Source: Flavobacterium sp. CF136 (GTDB lineage Bacteria; Bacteroidota; Bacteroidia; Flavobacteriales; Flavobacteriaceae). Taken from it: DNA of 64,000 nucleotides. The notes beneath the pieces were generated by a model. That model searched no databases and was not told the DNA's origin. It saw only the letters and a program-made list of their open reading frames with translations. Below are positions 1-8,535 of this stretch, in pieces; position 1 is the stretch's first letter; each line of letters opens with the position of its first letter. Location: positions 1 to 64,000 of the forward strand of contig NZ_AKJZ01000027.1 in the NCBI RefSeq assembly GCF_000282055.1, given 5' to 3'. The position numbers were made by a program, and so were the translations under genes.

Positions 1-25
1 ATAACCCGAAACTGAGACCAATAAA

Positions 26-58
26 AAAGGGGATAATCAAAATTGATCATCCCCTTAA
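26..58 (-). terminator. Hairpin next to the tRNA-end copy
   Basis: AAGGGGAT and ATCCCCTT form an arm pair around an AT-rich centre that also contains a GATC-centred dyad. A run of A on the plus strand gives the U tract when read on the minus strand. It would stop transcription leaving the island leftwards. Its place beside the tRNA fragment matches the terminator at 7983-8009 beside the intact tRNA-Arg. Confidence 0.55.
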
Positions 59-73
59 GTGAACGCAGAAGGA
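59..73 (-). repeat. 15-bp tRNA-Arg end copy (att-like border)
   Basis: GTGAACGCAGAAGGA here is identical to positions 8011-8025, the 3' end of the tRNA-Arg gene. A terminator-like hairpin (about 26-58) lies just outside it, mirroring the terminator beside the intact tRNA. Integrases that use tRNA genes commonly leave such a duplicated 3' fragment at the far end of the inserted DNA, so I read this as the distal attachment border of the defence island. That reading is an inference from the repeat and the gene content between the copies. Confidence 0.65.
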
Positions 74-191
74 GCGAATATGAACCTTTATTCGAAGATT
101 TAAAACTTTTAGCCGACTCTTTTGAGGAGGCTTTGTAATTCAAAAGTATTATACCACTTTCCATTTATCAATATTAGGTAAAAACATGTTT

Positions 192-208
192 GAATATGCA
201 AATAAAAA
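192..208 (-). repeat. Inverted degenerate copy of the 18-bp repeat
   Basis: GAATATGCAAATAAAAA matches the reverse complement of 254-270 at 15 of 17 positions. With 254-271 it forms an imperfect inverted repeat with a 45-bp spacer in the non-coding left end of the island. The remaining part of 1-294 shows no reading frame I would call a gene. Confidence 0.45.
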
Positions 209-253
209 ATGGAGTAAAAGTTAAGACAATTTTTCCTCCTTTCTAAGCCTGTA

Positions 254-271
254 TTTTTGTTTGCATATCCA
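254..271 (+). repeat. 18-bp direct repeat, left copy
   Basis: TTTTTGTTTGCATATCCA here is identical to 7684-7701. The two copies bracket exactly the defence genes and rmuC. A degenerate inverted copy (15 of 17 matching) lies at 192-208, so the left end holds an inverted pair. This layout suggests recombinase-binding or end sequences of the inserted unit. No recombinase gene lies between the copies. Confidence 0.6.
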
Positions 272-294
272 ACTAACCGCTGAATAAAAATTCG

Positions 295-1170
295 CTATGG
301 CAGATAATGATTAAGTAAATCTTTAACTTCAAATAGATTTAAATTTGCTTTATCAACATCACTTGGGTGAATTACAATTATAAGCTTGTTTGAAAAAATA
401 TTATCTTCAGATGCATTTAGAAATGATTGTGCAATAATCGCTATCAATTTTTTACGTCCTATTGAAAGTCTCCCAAGTCCCGAGCCTATTAAGGGAATTA
501 CAATATCCTGTTTTTCACCCTTAGTCTCAATAAACTCCCAAAGACCATCTAATGCCTGATGAACATTTTTCAAAGTTGTTTTAGCATTATTACTATAATT
601 TAAATCAGACATGGCAAACCAATAAAAAAATTGGTCTGCATATCGTAATTTAACAGTGGTTCCAAAATCATATCGTTTTGTCTTACCTGCCTGTTTCTGT
701 ATAGCTGTAAATGAATAACCTGCTAAACCGTCCTCAATTTCTTTATCCAATTTAGGAACGTCCCCCGGATAATATTTTTGCGTGAATTGACCCTGCAAAC
801 TTTTTTTAGAAATAATTCCGCTTGCCATATCTGTATCAAAGGTCGTGTTTGTACTAATTACTTTCTGACCATTGACTGTAAACAAATCATCTATACATAC
901 TTCTATGGTTAGATCTTGTCCTGGATATTTATATTTTATTTTTTTTACCGGTCTTCTTGTAAAAATAACAACTATTAAGCCTGATAAAAAAAGACATACT
1001 AAAAACCAAAATGGTAATTTTTCCTTATTGACAAAATGCCAAGAACTTAAAATATCCACCAATGACCAGGCTCCGCCCACTACTGCAATAAAAGTTGTCA
1101 TTGAATCAATACTTAAGAGTGCATAAATCCAGTAAGATTTTGTCCGAAGTGATTTTAAATAATAATTCAT
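295..1170 (-). CDS. thsA: Type II Thoeris effector ThsA (membrane plus macro domain)
   Basis: The 291-residue protein has two hydrophobic segments near residues 12-38 and 53-71, then a soluble macro-like domain (DUF6430 type) with a glycine-rich IPLIGSGLGRL motif near residue 230. Two membrane helices followed by a macro domain is the architecture of type II Thoeris effectors. In those systems the macro domain binds an ADP-ribose-based signal (reported as His-ADPR) made by the TIR partner, and the membrane part is thought to kill the infected cell. It starts 3 bp after the stop of the TIR gene, so the two are one transcription unit. The pairing is the strongest evidence; the macro assignment alone is less certain. 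Confidence 0.78.
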   Translation of the reverse strand: MNYYLKSLRTKSYWIYALLSIDSMTTFIAVVGGAWSLVDILSSWHFVNKEKLPFWFLVCLFLSGLIVVIFTRRPVKKIKYKYPGQDLTIEVCIDDLFTVNGQKVISTNTTFDTDMASGIISKKSLQGQFTQKYYPGDVPKLDKEIEDGLAGYSFTAIQKQAGKTKRYDFGTTVKLRYADQFFYWFAMSDLNYSNNAKTTLKNVHQALDGLWEFIETKGEKQDIVIPLIGSGLGRLSIGRKKLIAIIAQSFLNASEDNIFSNKLIIVIHPSDVDKANLNLFEVKDLLNHYLP

Positions 1171-1173
1171 AAT

Positions 1174-1674
1174 TTAATAGCCAAGCTGTGAGTAAACTGA
1201 GTCATTATAACGATAACTGCCCGAAATACGCTGGGATTTGTAATCTCTATGGGAATACGGCCAGTTAGTAATTGCATAATTTACTATATCCGGGCTGAAG
1301 GGAACATGAACCGCTAAGGCATCTCTTAAAATCGGAGGACATAAATCATTATTTATTGTTCTCCTGCCATCTAAGTTTATTGCAATTATTGGCAAATTCA
1401 TATCAATTGCAACTTCAATTTCCCATCGCACAAATTTGTAAAGATATTTGGTACTTTTCCCAATTAAAACCACAAAGACATCACTTGCGTTTAACCGTCT
1501 TCGTAAGCTGCGCTTAATTGTCTCTTCAGTACTAGTATCACGCACCTGTTCTAAATCATGAACATTGTCGAACGTAAAATTAAATTTTCCATTTTTATGC
1601 CATGCTTTCATTAAATTATAGCAATTCATATCAGTATCACCGTCAAAACAAGTATAACAAGCAGTATAAGCCAT
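1174..1674 (-). CDS. thsB: Type II Thoeris TIR protein ThsB
   Basis: This 166-residue protein has a TIR-like (DUF1863 family) fold pattern: a start strand MAYTACYTCF, a central SDVFVVLIG strand, and FVRWEIEVAI with Glu85 in the WE position that is the catalytic glutamate of NAD-cleaving TIR domains. In Thoeris it senses phage infection and makes a cyclic or conjugated ADP-ribose signal that activates ThsA. The effector gene follows directly downstream. The short length, essentially one TIR domain, fits ThsB. It lies about 100 bp downstream of the helicase gene across an AT-rich gap, so it may have its own promoter or share one. Confidence 0.8.
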   Translation of the reverse strand: MAYTACYTCFDGDTDMNCYNLMKAWHKNGKFNFTFDNVHDLEQVRDTSTEETIKRSLRRRLNASDVFVVLIGKSTKYLYKFVRWEIEVAIDMNLPIIAINLDGRRTINNDLCPPILRDALAVHVPFSPDIVNYAITNWPYSHRDYKSQRISGSYRYNDSVYSQLGY

Positions 1675-1780
1675 TTTTTATTTTTTTTAAAGGTTAATTT
1701 TTCTTTATAAAATGATATTTAGTTTTGGTTCTTTGTTTCTAAGATTAATTCAGCAACAATAATTCATATTTGTTTCTTGT

Positions 1781-3541
1781 TTAGGTACATGCTTCCTTAA
1801 CAACATTTCCAAACAGCTTATTCAGACTTTGAAATGCATTTTCGGTAAGCTCCTGAGTAAAAAGCAGGCATAATCTCTTTTGCGGCCTTGAACATGCTAC
1901 ATAAAATAGATTTCTATTCCGTTCAAATGAATCCTGCTTATCAGCTGGAACCTTTACTGAATCCATCCATTCTAAAAATTGATTCCAATTATATTGATTC
2001 CACCCTCTACCTAAAACTATAATTACATTTTCAAATTCAGCACCTTTTACACCATGCTTTGTTGAATACAACGTTTTGTCATCAATGTAGTTTGATACAT
2101 TTGCAATTTCAGAATATGGAATTGATCTTATTGATTTGATTTTCGAAGCAAAACTCTTATCTTCTTCCTCCCTATCTTTTTCCTCAACAGCTTCAATTTG
2201 TGTAAAACGCTGTTCTTTCTCTTCAATTTTCCTTGGTATTTTTGGTTTATTTGTTGTCTTTAATAAATCTAATACTTCCCCAACAGTTCCGACTTGGCAA
2301 AGTGCGAGAAGTTTAGTCATGTCATCAAACCAGACTTTTTTATCTGCATGCTTTCGGATCTTGGGTGCTCCCACATTAAAAGCTTGAATCATTTCTCCAT
2401 ATTTTTTATTTAGGAATGCTTCACAGCCTATTTCTACCGTATCCATAAGAAATGCCATATAATCATTATTCTTTTTTAGATAATCGTCATTATCAGAAAA
2501 TGTATTTGCAACATTCTGATATCCTTGCTCAGAAGCCAGGACATTATTGGTAAGCATTAGAATTTTTGTAGTTTCGGTACTAATATCCCAATGGTTCTTA
2601 TTTAATTCTTCCTTAGTCCATTCTAAATAATCATGTGCAACAGCTTCTGGAAGATCACCATTCCAATGAGCACCAGTTCTTCGCTCACCTTTCCAGTTGT
2701 TACTGTGAAAAACTACTATTTCACCTGCAGATTCAGGATCGTACTCAAACTGCTCTAATTCGGGTCTCATCTTATTTAAAACTGAGACAATATTTTTATC
2801 AGAACGAAAATTGGCCTGTTTACCAATAATTTCCATCTTTCCCTCAGTCGTCTCAATAAAACCGCAAGACTCCGTACCATAAATTTTCTGCCAGTGATCC
2901 CCAAAAAAACCTAAAATTATATTGGATTTTTCCTCAATAAAATTAGCGACTAATGCATCCGCCAAACCTCTATTTGTGTCTTGATATTCATCAATTAGAA
3001 TTATCGGATACCTGATTGTAAATATCTTTTTAAACTTATTATCATATAGAAGAGATGTAAACAATTTTATAACATCATTGTGATGTAAAAATATTTCTTC
3101 GGCTGTTATTTTCGGATATCCTAAACTATATATGACCTTTTGTGATCTAATTCCCCCGGCCTCCGCAATCCTTTCCTGCCATCTATCACCCAATTCTATC
3201 ATCCGATCACGAAGTCCTTTTTGAAAATTCTGTATCGCTTCCCATGCAAAAGCATGTATGGTGTCAGCCAATACAATAGGATGATTATCTGTTCTTGATC
3301 GAATTTCATCTTTTGCCACATTTGTATATGTAATGCAAGCAATTTTTCTGCTCGTTTTAAAATACTCAGCATCATATTTATCTATTAAATGTTTTAAAGC
3401 TTTAATTAATGTATAAGTTTTTCCTGCGCCTGCACCGGCTTCAACAAGAAAGTGTTTTTTTTCATCAATAGCTTTAAATACTTTTTCTAAACATTCAATC
3501 GATGCATTTTCTGCAGGACTTATTTCTAAATTTTCCGCCAT
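1781..3541 (-). CDS. gajB: Gabija-like UvrD/Rep-family helicase GajB
   Basis: All main superfamily 1 helicase motifs are visible: Walker A EAGAGAGKT (residues 34-42), DEYQD (motif II), GDHWQKIYG (motif III), TKHGVKGAEFENV (motif V) and NLFYVACSRPQKRL (motif VI). It follows an OLD-family nuclease gene, which is the gene order of Gabija, where GajA cleaves DNA and GajB helps activate it by consuming nucleotides on DNA ends. I chose ATG at 3541, 5 bp past the nuclease stop; an upstream ATG at 3568 would overlap the nuclease by 23 bp. At about 586 residues it is longer than the roughly 490 residues of characterised GajB. Confidence 0.75.
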   Translation of the reverse strand: MAENLEISPAENASIECLEKVFKAIDEKKHFLVEAGAGAGKTYTLIKALKHLIDKYDAEYFKTSRKIACITYTNVAKDEIRSRTDNHPIVLADTIHAFAWEAIQNFQKGLRDRMIELGDRWQERIAEAGGIRSQKVIYSLGYPKITAEEIFLHHNDVIKLFTSLLYDNKFKKIFTIRYPIILIDEYQDTNRGLADALVANFIEEKSNIILGFFGDHWQKIYGTESCGFIETTEGKMEIIGKQANFRSDKNIVSVLNKMRPELEQFEYDPESAGEIVVFHSNNWKGERRTGAHWNGDLPEAVAHDYLEWTKEELNKNHWDISTETTKILMLTNNVLASEQGYQNVANTFSDNDDYLKKNNDYMAFLMDTVEIGCEAFLNKKYGEMIQAFNVGAPKIRKHADKKVWFDDMTKLLALCQVGTVGEVLDLLKTTNKPKIPRKIEEKEQRFTQIEAVEEKDREEEDKSFASKIKSIRSIPYSEIANVSNYIDDKTLYSTKHGVKGAEFENVIIVLGRGWNQYNWNQFLEWMDSVKVPADKQDSFERNRNLFYVACSRPQKRLCLLFTQELTENAFQSLNKLFGNVVKEACT

Positions 3542-3545
3542 GACT

Positions 3546-5588
3546 CTATTCTGTTGGTTCTTTAACATCTTCTACAGGATCTATAACTGCCGGTACAGGC
3601 TTGATTGCTAACCATTCAAGGCCTTCAAGGATATATTTTGGAACATTCCATTTGGTTTCTTCAAGGGAATATTTCAAAGCAAATTCAGTTTTTTTCTTAT
3701 TCTCAGGAGCATGAGTTTCAGCGCTTGCTTCGACATCATCCTCTTCAATTTCTGAAATTCCAAAATGTTCTCTATTCGCCAATATAAATGCTTCTTCAAA
3801 GCTTCTACCAATTGCCACCTTACCATCTTCGGCAATTTGAAAAGCAATTCTTCTAGACCCGGAAACTTTATTGTCAGCTGTAAGAACAAGACAATCTGCC
3901 AGCGGATAATGCCCGACAGAATCTTTGGCAAACCAGTTTTTTATTCCCGCATTTGAAGTATGCGAACCATTTTTTACAAATGAACCTGGATAAGTAATCT
4001 TTTCTCCTTTTGTCATAAGTACCGAATCTAAATCCGTAATAACCAAACATTGTAATTCAAGAAAATCTAAAAATTTGTAAAAATGATGTGCATATGCACC
4101 GCCTACCTCGATTGTTGTTACATATTGCAAGCCGAGCTGCGCTTTAGTTAAATCTAACTCATCTCGTTTTGCTATAAGCAACGGCATCATTAATCTTTCG
4201 GCCGGGCCTTCAATAAGTATGGCTTTATCAGCAAAATATAGGTCACACTTCGTTAGAGTCAAATACTTATGCAAAAATTCTTTATCTTGTTTCAGATCAG
4301 CAGCCTTGAATTCTTTTCTCAAATCCTTTACTATAGTTTCTCTTGCCACCCCATTTGAAGTTAAAAAATATCGAATTGCTTCAAACTCGGCTTCATTAGC
4401 CATGTGTGTAGAATGTGTTGTAACAACAAATTGAACAGGCCAGGCCTTACCATCATTTAAAGTCTTTGAAAACTCATTAGCAATCTCATACAATTTTCGA
4501 ATAAAAATCTGCTGCATTTGCGGATGCAGATGCGCTTCGGGTTCTTCTATAAAAATAATATCCAAACTATTCGAAACCTGCCTGCTTTGATATCTGCGAA
4601 AAAACTCAAAAAGCTGGAACAAAATATAAATCAAATTTCTTGACCCTAATCCATTATATGTTTCCGGCAGAAAAAGATTATTTCCTTGTCCATATCTAAT
4701 TTTTGTATGACTCTCTAAAATATTAGATATATCTATTGTGGTTTCAGTACTCAAGTTAGGATCTGAAAGTCCCGGATAACCAAACAAACCAAGAGCAGGT
4801 AAAAGTTTATTTAATTGAGTATTAAAATCAGTATCTACCTTGCTTTGAATATCATCAACAACAACCTTCAAAGCTGCTGAACTGCTTTTCATATCATCAG
4901 GCGCAGCATTTGACTGGGATGTTTTAAAAAGCTGTGCCAATACTTTTCCTAACACATCTTTTTCAGAATGCGTAACATCATCAAGTCCTCTTTGCGCATT
5001 TATAAAACTGGCTCCCAATACAGACCTGAATTTTGAATATTCAATTAGCGCAGTATTTTCAGGATCTGTGGGGTCGACAGCTGTTATATGAGTTTCAAAA
5101 AGACTAGGAATTCTTTCTTTAAGTGACTTCATAAAGCTCTTTATGCTCTCTTCCCCCATATCAGCTACACCCTCAAAAAGAGAATCAATTCTACCATTTT
5201 TTAAAGAGTATTTAACAGCTATGATCACTATATTGCTTGCAGGGTCAAGATCTATTATAAAATCTCCTAATATTCCCAGATCCTCAAGATCAACTGGATA
5301 TTCAATGGTGATTCGAATTTCAATATAAGGAATTTCTTCTCTTATATCATCATCCTTACCTTCCAATTTAGAATGCAATGCCTTAATAAAACCATCCATT
5401 GCAGAAATGCTAAAATCATAAATTGAAAATGATGGGTTTTTATCCCCAATAAGCCTACGAAAAATTTCAGTTAATGAGGTTTTACCTGAATTATTTCTTC
5501 CAACGATAACTGTTGTGTGGTCTTCCAAAGAAAGGACTACATGTTTTAATAATCTAAAATTTGTTATTTCAAGAGTTTTAATTTTCAT
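3546..5588 (-). CDS. gajA: Gabija-like OLD-family ATPase-nuclease GajA
   Basis: The 680-residue protein begins with an SMC-like ATPase: Walker A GRNNSGKTS at residues 30-38 and Walker B/D-loop IIFIEEPEAHLHP in the middle. The second half carries a TOPRIM nuclease with the expected acidic groups, LIEGPAE and VITDLDSV. Together these define OLD-family endonucleases. The helicase gene directly downstream makes Gabija the best fit; in that system GajA is a nucleotide-sensitive DNA nicking enzyme. It is longer than the approximately 580 residues of characterised GajA, with an acidic, Glu-rich linker near residues 620-645. All key residues look intact. Other OLD-helicase pairs exist, so the subtype is not certain. 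Confidence 0.77.
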   Translation of the reverse strand: MKIKTLEITNFRLLKHVVLSLEDHTTVIVGRNNSGKTSLTEIFRRLIGDKNPSFSIYDFSISAMDGFIKALHSKLEGKDDDIREEIPYIEIRITIEYPVDLEDLGILGDFIIDLDPASNIVIIAVKYSLKNGRIDSLFEGVADMGEESIKSFMKSLKERIPSLFETHITAVDPTDPENTALIEYSKFRSVLGASFINAQRGLDDVTHSEKDVLGKVLAQLFKTSQSNAAPDDMKSSSAALKVVVDDIQSKVDTDFNTQLNKLLPALGLFGYPGLSDPNLSTETTIDISNILESHTKIRYGQGNNLFLPETYNGLGSRNLIYILFQLFEFFRRYQSRQVSNSLDIIFIEEPEAHLHPQMQQIFIRKLYEIANEFSKTLNDGKAWPVQFVVTTHSTHMANEAEFEAIRYFLTSNGVARETIVKDLRKEFKAADLKQDKEFLHKYLTLTKCDLYFADKAILIEGPAERLMMPLLIAKRDELDLTKAQLGLQYVTTIEVGGAYAHHFYKFLDFLELQCLVITDLDSVLMTKGEKITYPGSFVKNGSHTSNAGIKNWFAKDSVGHYPLADCLVLTADNKVSGSRRIAFQIAEDGKVAIGRSFEEAFILANREHFGISEIEEDDVEASAETHAPENKKKTEFALKYSLEETKWNVPKYILEGLEWLAIKPVPAVIDPVEDVKEPTE

Positions 5589-5719
5589 TTCGGTTTGATT
5601 TTAATTACTATCGTTGAAAATATTTTAGTGATGGAATCACTAAAAATTATTCCGTCTATAAATGGAAGCGGAATAAATCCGCTTTTTTATTTCAAAATAT
5701 ATAAAAGCTTAATATTACT

Positions 5720-7429
5720 CTAATCGCCTTCATTAAATGAATTATCTTTCGCTTCTTCTAAAATATCTTCAATATCCAATTTAAGAGCATCGCCAATTAA
5801 TTCAACTGCTTCGTTCTGCGGCAATAATTCTACTTTTCTTAAATGTCTTTCTATTGCTCTTGATCTAGTTCCTGCTGAATCGATTGTATTCGTTGCTTCC
5901 TGTAATTTCTTTTTAGTCTTATCCAGCATAGTTCCAAATTTTCCAAACTCAGTTTTTACTGCTCCTAAGATCTGCCAAACTTCGCTTGATCTTTTCTGAA
6001 TTGCTAAAGTCCTGAAGCCCATATTTAAGCTGCTTAAAAAAGCAACAAGATTTGTCGGACCAACAACAATTATTTTAAATTCCCTTTGCAGTTTTTCGAA
6101 TAAACCAGTTCTTCTTAGTACTTCTGCATACAACCCTTCGGTGGGAACAAACATAATTGCAAAATCAGTTGTGACTGGAGGATTAATATATTTATCACTT
6201 ATATCTTTTGCATTCTTTTTAATAGCATTTTCAAACTGTCTGTTTATAATTTCAAGATCCTTTGCATCAATTGTTCCTACACTATCATATGCTTCTAATA
6301 ATCTCTGATAATCTTCATTTGGAAATTTTGAATCAATAGGTAAATATAAAGGCGTATTGTCTTCATTTTGACCTGGTAATTTAACAACGTATTCAACTCT
6401 TTCCTGAGTGCCATTTTTCACAATTTTATTATGTTCAAACTGCTCTGGCGATAAAATTTGTTCTAATATCGCTCCCAATTGGATCTCACCGAAATTACCT
6501 CTGGTTTTAACATTGGTAAGCACTTTTTTCAAGTCCCCCACGCCAACTGCAAGTGTCTGCATTTCCCCTAGTCCTTTATGTACTAACTCCAGCCTATCAC
6601 TAATAATTTTAAATGATGCATCAAATCTTTTTTCAACAGTAACCTGCAGTTTCTCATCAACAGTATTACGCATTTCTTCAAGTTTTTTCCCGTTTTCATC
6701 CTGAAGTGTTTGAAGTTTTTGTTCAACAGTTTCTCTTATCTTTTCTAACTTTAATTCTGTTTCTGATTTTAATTGCTCTTGTTTTATAATTAGTTCATCA
6801 AACTTTTGCTTTTGCAATTCATTAAAATCTTTTACGTTTTGAGTAAATTTTTCCTCAAAAGATTTCAATGATTTGACCTGTTCATCTCTATTTTCTTTTG
6901 CAGAAGCATTAAGCTGATCATTAAGTTCTTTAGTTTTTTGATCAAAAGATACAAGCAGTTTATCTGTTTTTTCTTCGTTGGTTTTCAATGACGCTGCCAA
7001 TTCCTCTTTTGTTGTCTTTGAAGACTTTATAAATTGTTCCGTAAACTCGGTCTGTTTTTTCTCATTTGATAAAATCAGTTTTTCAATTCTATCTTCGTTA
7101 TTTTTTGTTAAAGCTTGAAGCTGTTCAGAGAAGTTTCCAAACTGATCCTTCTGCAGAGTAGAGAGATCCGTAATATTTTTTGTTAAAGTTTCTCCAAATG
7201 TTTTAAATGAGTTTGCCAACTCTTCCCTAGTTTCTCTAGAATTTTTCTGTGCTTCATCTCTATTCGTTGAAAATTCAGAACGAATAAGCTGATCAATCTT
7301 ACCAAATTCCAGAGCATACTTTGCTAATTCATCTTTGAAGTCATTATTTTGATTGGGCTTCTTAAATACTGCTAAAGAAATATTAATGATTAGTAAGACT
7401 ATAATTATTATTAAGAGTGCTAAATTCAT
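5720..7429 (-). CDS. rmuC: RmuC-family DNA recombination protein
   Basis: An N-terminal membrane helix (residues 3-20) precedes a very long coiled coil rich in Lys, Glu and Gln (about 30-270) and then the RmuC domain. The domain shows RGNFGEIQLGAILEQIL, LPIDSKFPNEDYQRL and TTDFAIMFVPTEGLYAEVL, which are typical RmuC signatures of its restriction-endonuclease-like fold. RmuC limits inversions at repeats in E. coli and has been linked to resisting mobile DNA. Here it is the first gene of the island, 131 bp upstream of gajA on the same strand, and lies inside both sets of flanking repeats. It may be cargo rather than a core gene. Confidence 0.85.
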   Translation of the reverse strand: MNLALLIIIIVLLIINISLAVFKKPNQNNDFKDELAKYALEFGKIDQLIRSEFSTNRDEAQKNSRETREELANSFKTFGETLTKNITDLSTLQKDQFGNFSEQLQALTKNNEDRIEKLILSNEKKQTEFTEQFIKSSKTTKEELAASLKTNEEKTDKLLVSFDQKTKELNDQLNASAKENRDEQVKSLKSFEEKFTQNVKDFNELQKQKFDELIIKQEQLKSETELKLEKIRETVEQKLQTLQDENGKKLEEMRNTVDEKLQVTVEKRFDASFKIISDRLELVHKGLGEMQTLAVGVGDLKKVLTNVKTRGNFGEIQLGAILEQILSPEQFEHNKIVKNGTQERVEYVVKLPGQNEDNTPLYLPIDSKFPNEDYQRLLEAYDSVGTIDAKDLEIINRQFENAIKKNAKDISDKYINPPVTTDFAIMFVPTEGLYAEVLRRTGLFEKLQREFKIIVVGPTNLVAFLSSLNMGFRTLAIQKRSSEVWQILGAVKTEFGKFGTMLDKTKKKLQEATNTIDSAGTRSRAIERHLRKVELLPQNEAVELIGDALKLDIEDILEEAKDNSFNEGD

Positions 7430-7982
7430 TTTTATATTGTTTTAAATTATTTGTTGTATCGATATATTTTATTACCAGCAAATAACATTAATAATTCCAG
7501 AATTTCATTACGGAAAACCATAACAAATAAATGATTTTCAATTTTATAAACAATACGTATTTATACTCCTTTTTTGGATTTCAGAAATTTTTTAGTTTTA
7601 ATAAAAAAATCATAAGTTTAGATTAAATCTAATTTACAAAGCTATGAACTAAGAAGACTAAAGAGCAGATCTATAAGTTATAGTTTTTGTTTGCATATCC
7701 AGAAATCAGCAATATTCATATAACTATCTAATATCCAATTAACAATTATATAAAAATTACTGTTTTAGTAAATTCATAATAAGCAATTGAGATATCTATA
7801 AACACTCTTTGCTAAAAAAATCTAAAAGAAATCACTATATTTTTTTGCTATGGAAAATGCTTATTTATTATGTCAGAGTAAGTACTGACTAACAAAAAAA
7901 AGTTTTCTTCTCTGATTGAACAGGAATATCCCACTCAATCCAGCTCAGTCTGCACTCAAAAACCAATTTAATACAAAACAAA
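7430..7982. other. AT-rich non-coding right end of the island
   Basis: About 550 bp without a convincing reading frame separate rmuC from the tRNA terminator. The only clear feature is the right copy of the 18-bp repeat at 7684-7701. The stretch would have to carry the rmuC promoter, but I see no good TAnnTTTG box close to its start. Confidence 0.5.
7684..7701 (+). repeat. 18-bp direct repeat, right copy
   Basis: TTTTTGTTTGCATATCCA is identical to 254-271 and in the same orientation. It lies 327 bp inside the tRNA border, while the left copy lies 195 bp inside the tRNA-end copy. The repeats are therefore nested within the 15-bp repeats. Confidence 0.6.
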
Positions 7983-8009
7983 AAAGCCACTCGATTGAGT
8001 GGCTTTTGA
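7983..8009 (-). terminator. Terminator after the tRNA operon
   Basis: AGCCACTC and GAGTGGCT form a perfect stem around a 4-base loop, flanked by A and T runs, 2-3 bp beyond the end of tRNA-Arg. On the minus strand it has a U tract and would end the Ser-Pro-Arg tRNA transcript. Confidence 0.75.
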
Positions 8010-8011
8010 TG

Positions 8012-8085
<74 letters not shown>

Positions 8086-8114
8086 ATTTGTTTTAAAACT
8101 TTATGGCAAAGTTT

Positions 8115-8192
8115 TGGTCGGGGTGGCAGGATTCGAACCTGCGGCCTCCTGCTCCCAAAGCAGGCGCGATAACCGGGCTACGCTACACCCCG
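8115..8192 (-). tRNA. tRNA-Pro (TGG anticodon)
   Basis: The acceptor stem CGGGGTG/CACCCCG, anticodon stem CCTGC/GCAGG around loop TTTGGGA, and T-loop GGTTCGAATCC form a full cloverleaf. The anticodon is TGG. Unlike its neighbour, the 3' CCA appears to be encoded (the annotated end includes it). Confidence 0.95.
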
Positions 8193-8207
8193 TAAGCAAA
8201 TTGGAAG

Positions 8208-8294
8208 CGGAGAGTAAGGGATTCGAACCCTTGGTACAGTTCCCCATACGCTTGTTTAGCAAACAAGTCCTTTCGGCCACTCAGGCAACTCTCC
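8208..8294 (-). tRNA. tRNA-Ser (GCT anticodon)
   Basis: The 87-nt gene has acceptor GGAGAGT/ACTCTCC, an anticodon stem CTTGT/ACAAG around loop TTGCTAA, and the long variable arm of a class II tRNA. The anticodon is GCT. It is the first gene of the three-tRNA transcript, with 15 nt to tRNA-Pro. Confidence 0.95.
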
Positions 8295-8326
8295 AAGCTC
8301 AAGGAACATGCCCTATTTTGCGGTTG

Positions 8327-8358
8327 CAAATGTAACACAACATTATATTTCTCACAAC
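8327..8358 (-). promoter_or_regulatory. Promoter of the tRNA operon
   Basis: On the minus strand TACATTTG (8327-8334) fits the Bacteroidota -7 box TAnnTTTG. A GTTGTG element (8353-8358) lies about 18 bp upstream as the -33 region. The position about 35 bp before tRNA-Ser suits a stable-RNA promoter. Confidence 0.6.
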
Positions 8359-8477
8359 TATTTTTGTGCTTTTTTTAATCTTTTTGCAATCTTTTTTTTA
8401 AAACACTTCACAATCAAATGAATAGAATTAACAAAAAATTGATCTTAAATTTAAAATTCAATCGAATTGATTCAAAA

Positions 8478-8508
8478 TTTGAATTTGTACAAATAAAGAT
8501 TAAATTTG
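8478..8508 (+). promoter_or_regulatory. Promoter of the thiolase gene
   Basis: TTTG at 8478-8481 is followed after exactly 19 bp by TAAATTTG at 8501-8508, a full match to the Bacteroidota TTTG-N19-TAnnTTTG promoter. The thiolase ATG is 27 bp downstream. Confidence 0.7.
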
Positions 8509-8535
8509 CTTGAATAACTAATAGTATACAGAACA

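Noticed and set aside
872..1126. Plus-strand frame inside the Thoeris effector gene
   Set aside because: The minus-strand frame carries membrane helices and a macro-like domain; the plus-strand frame shows no family signal.
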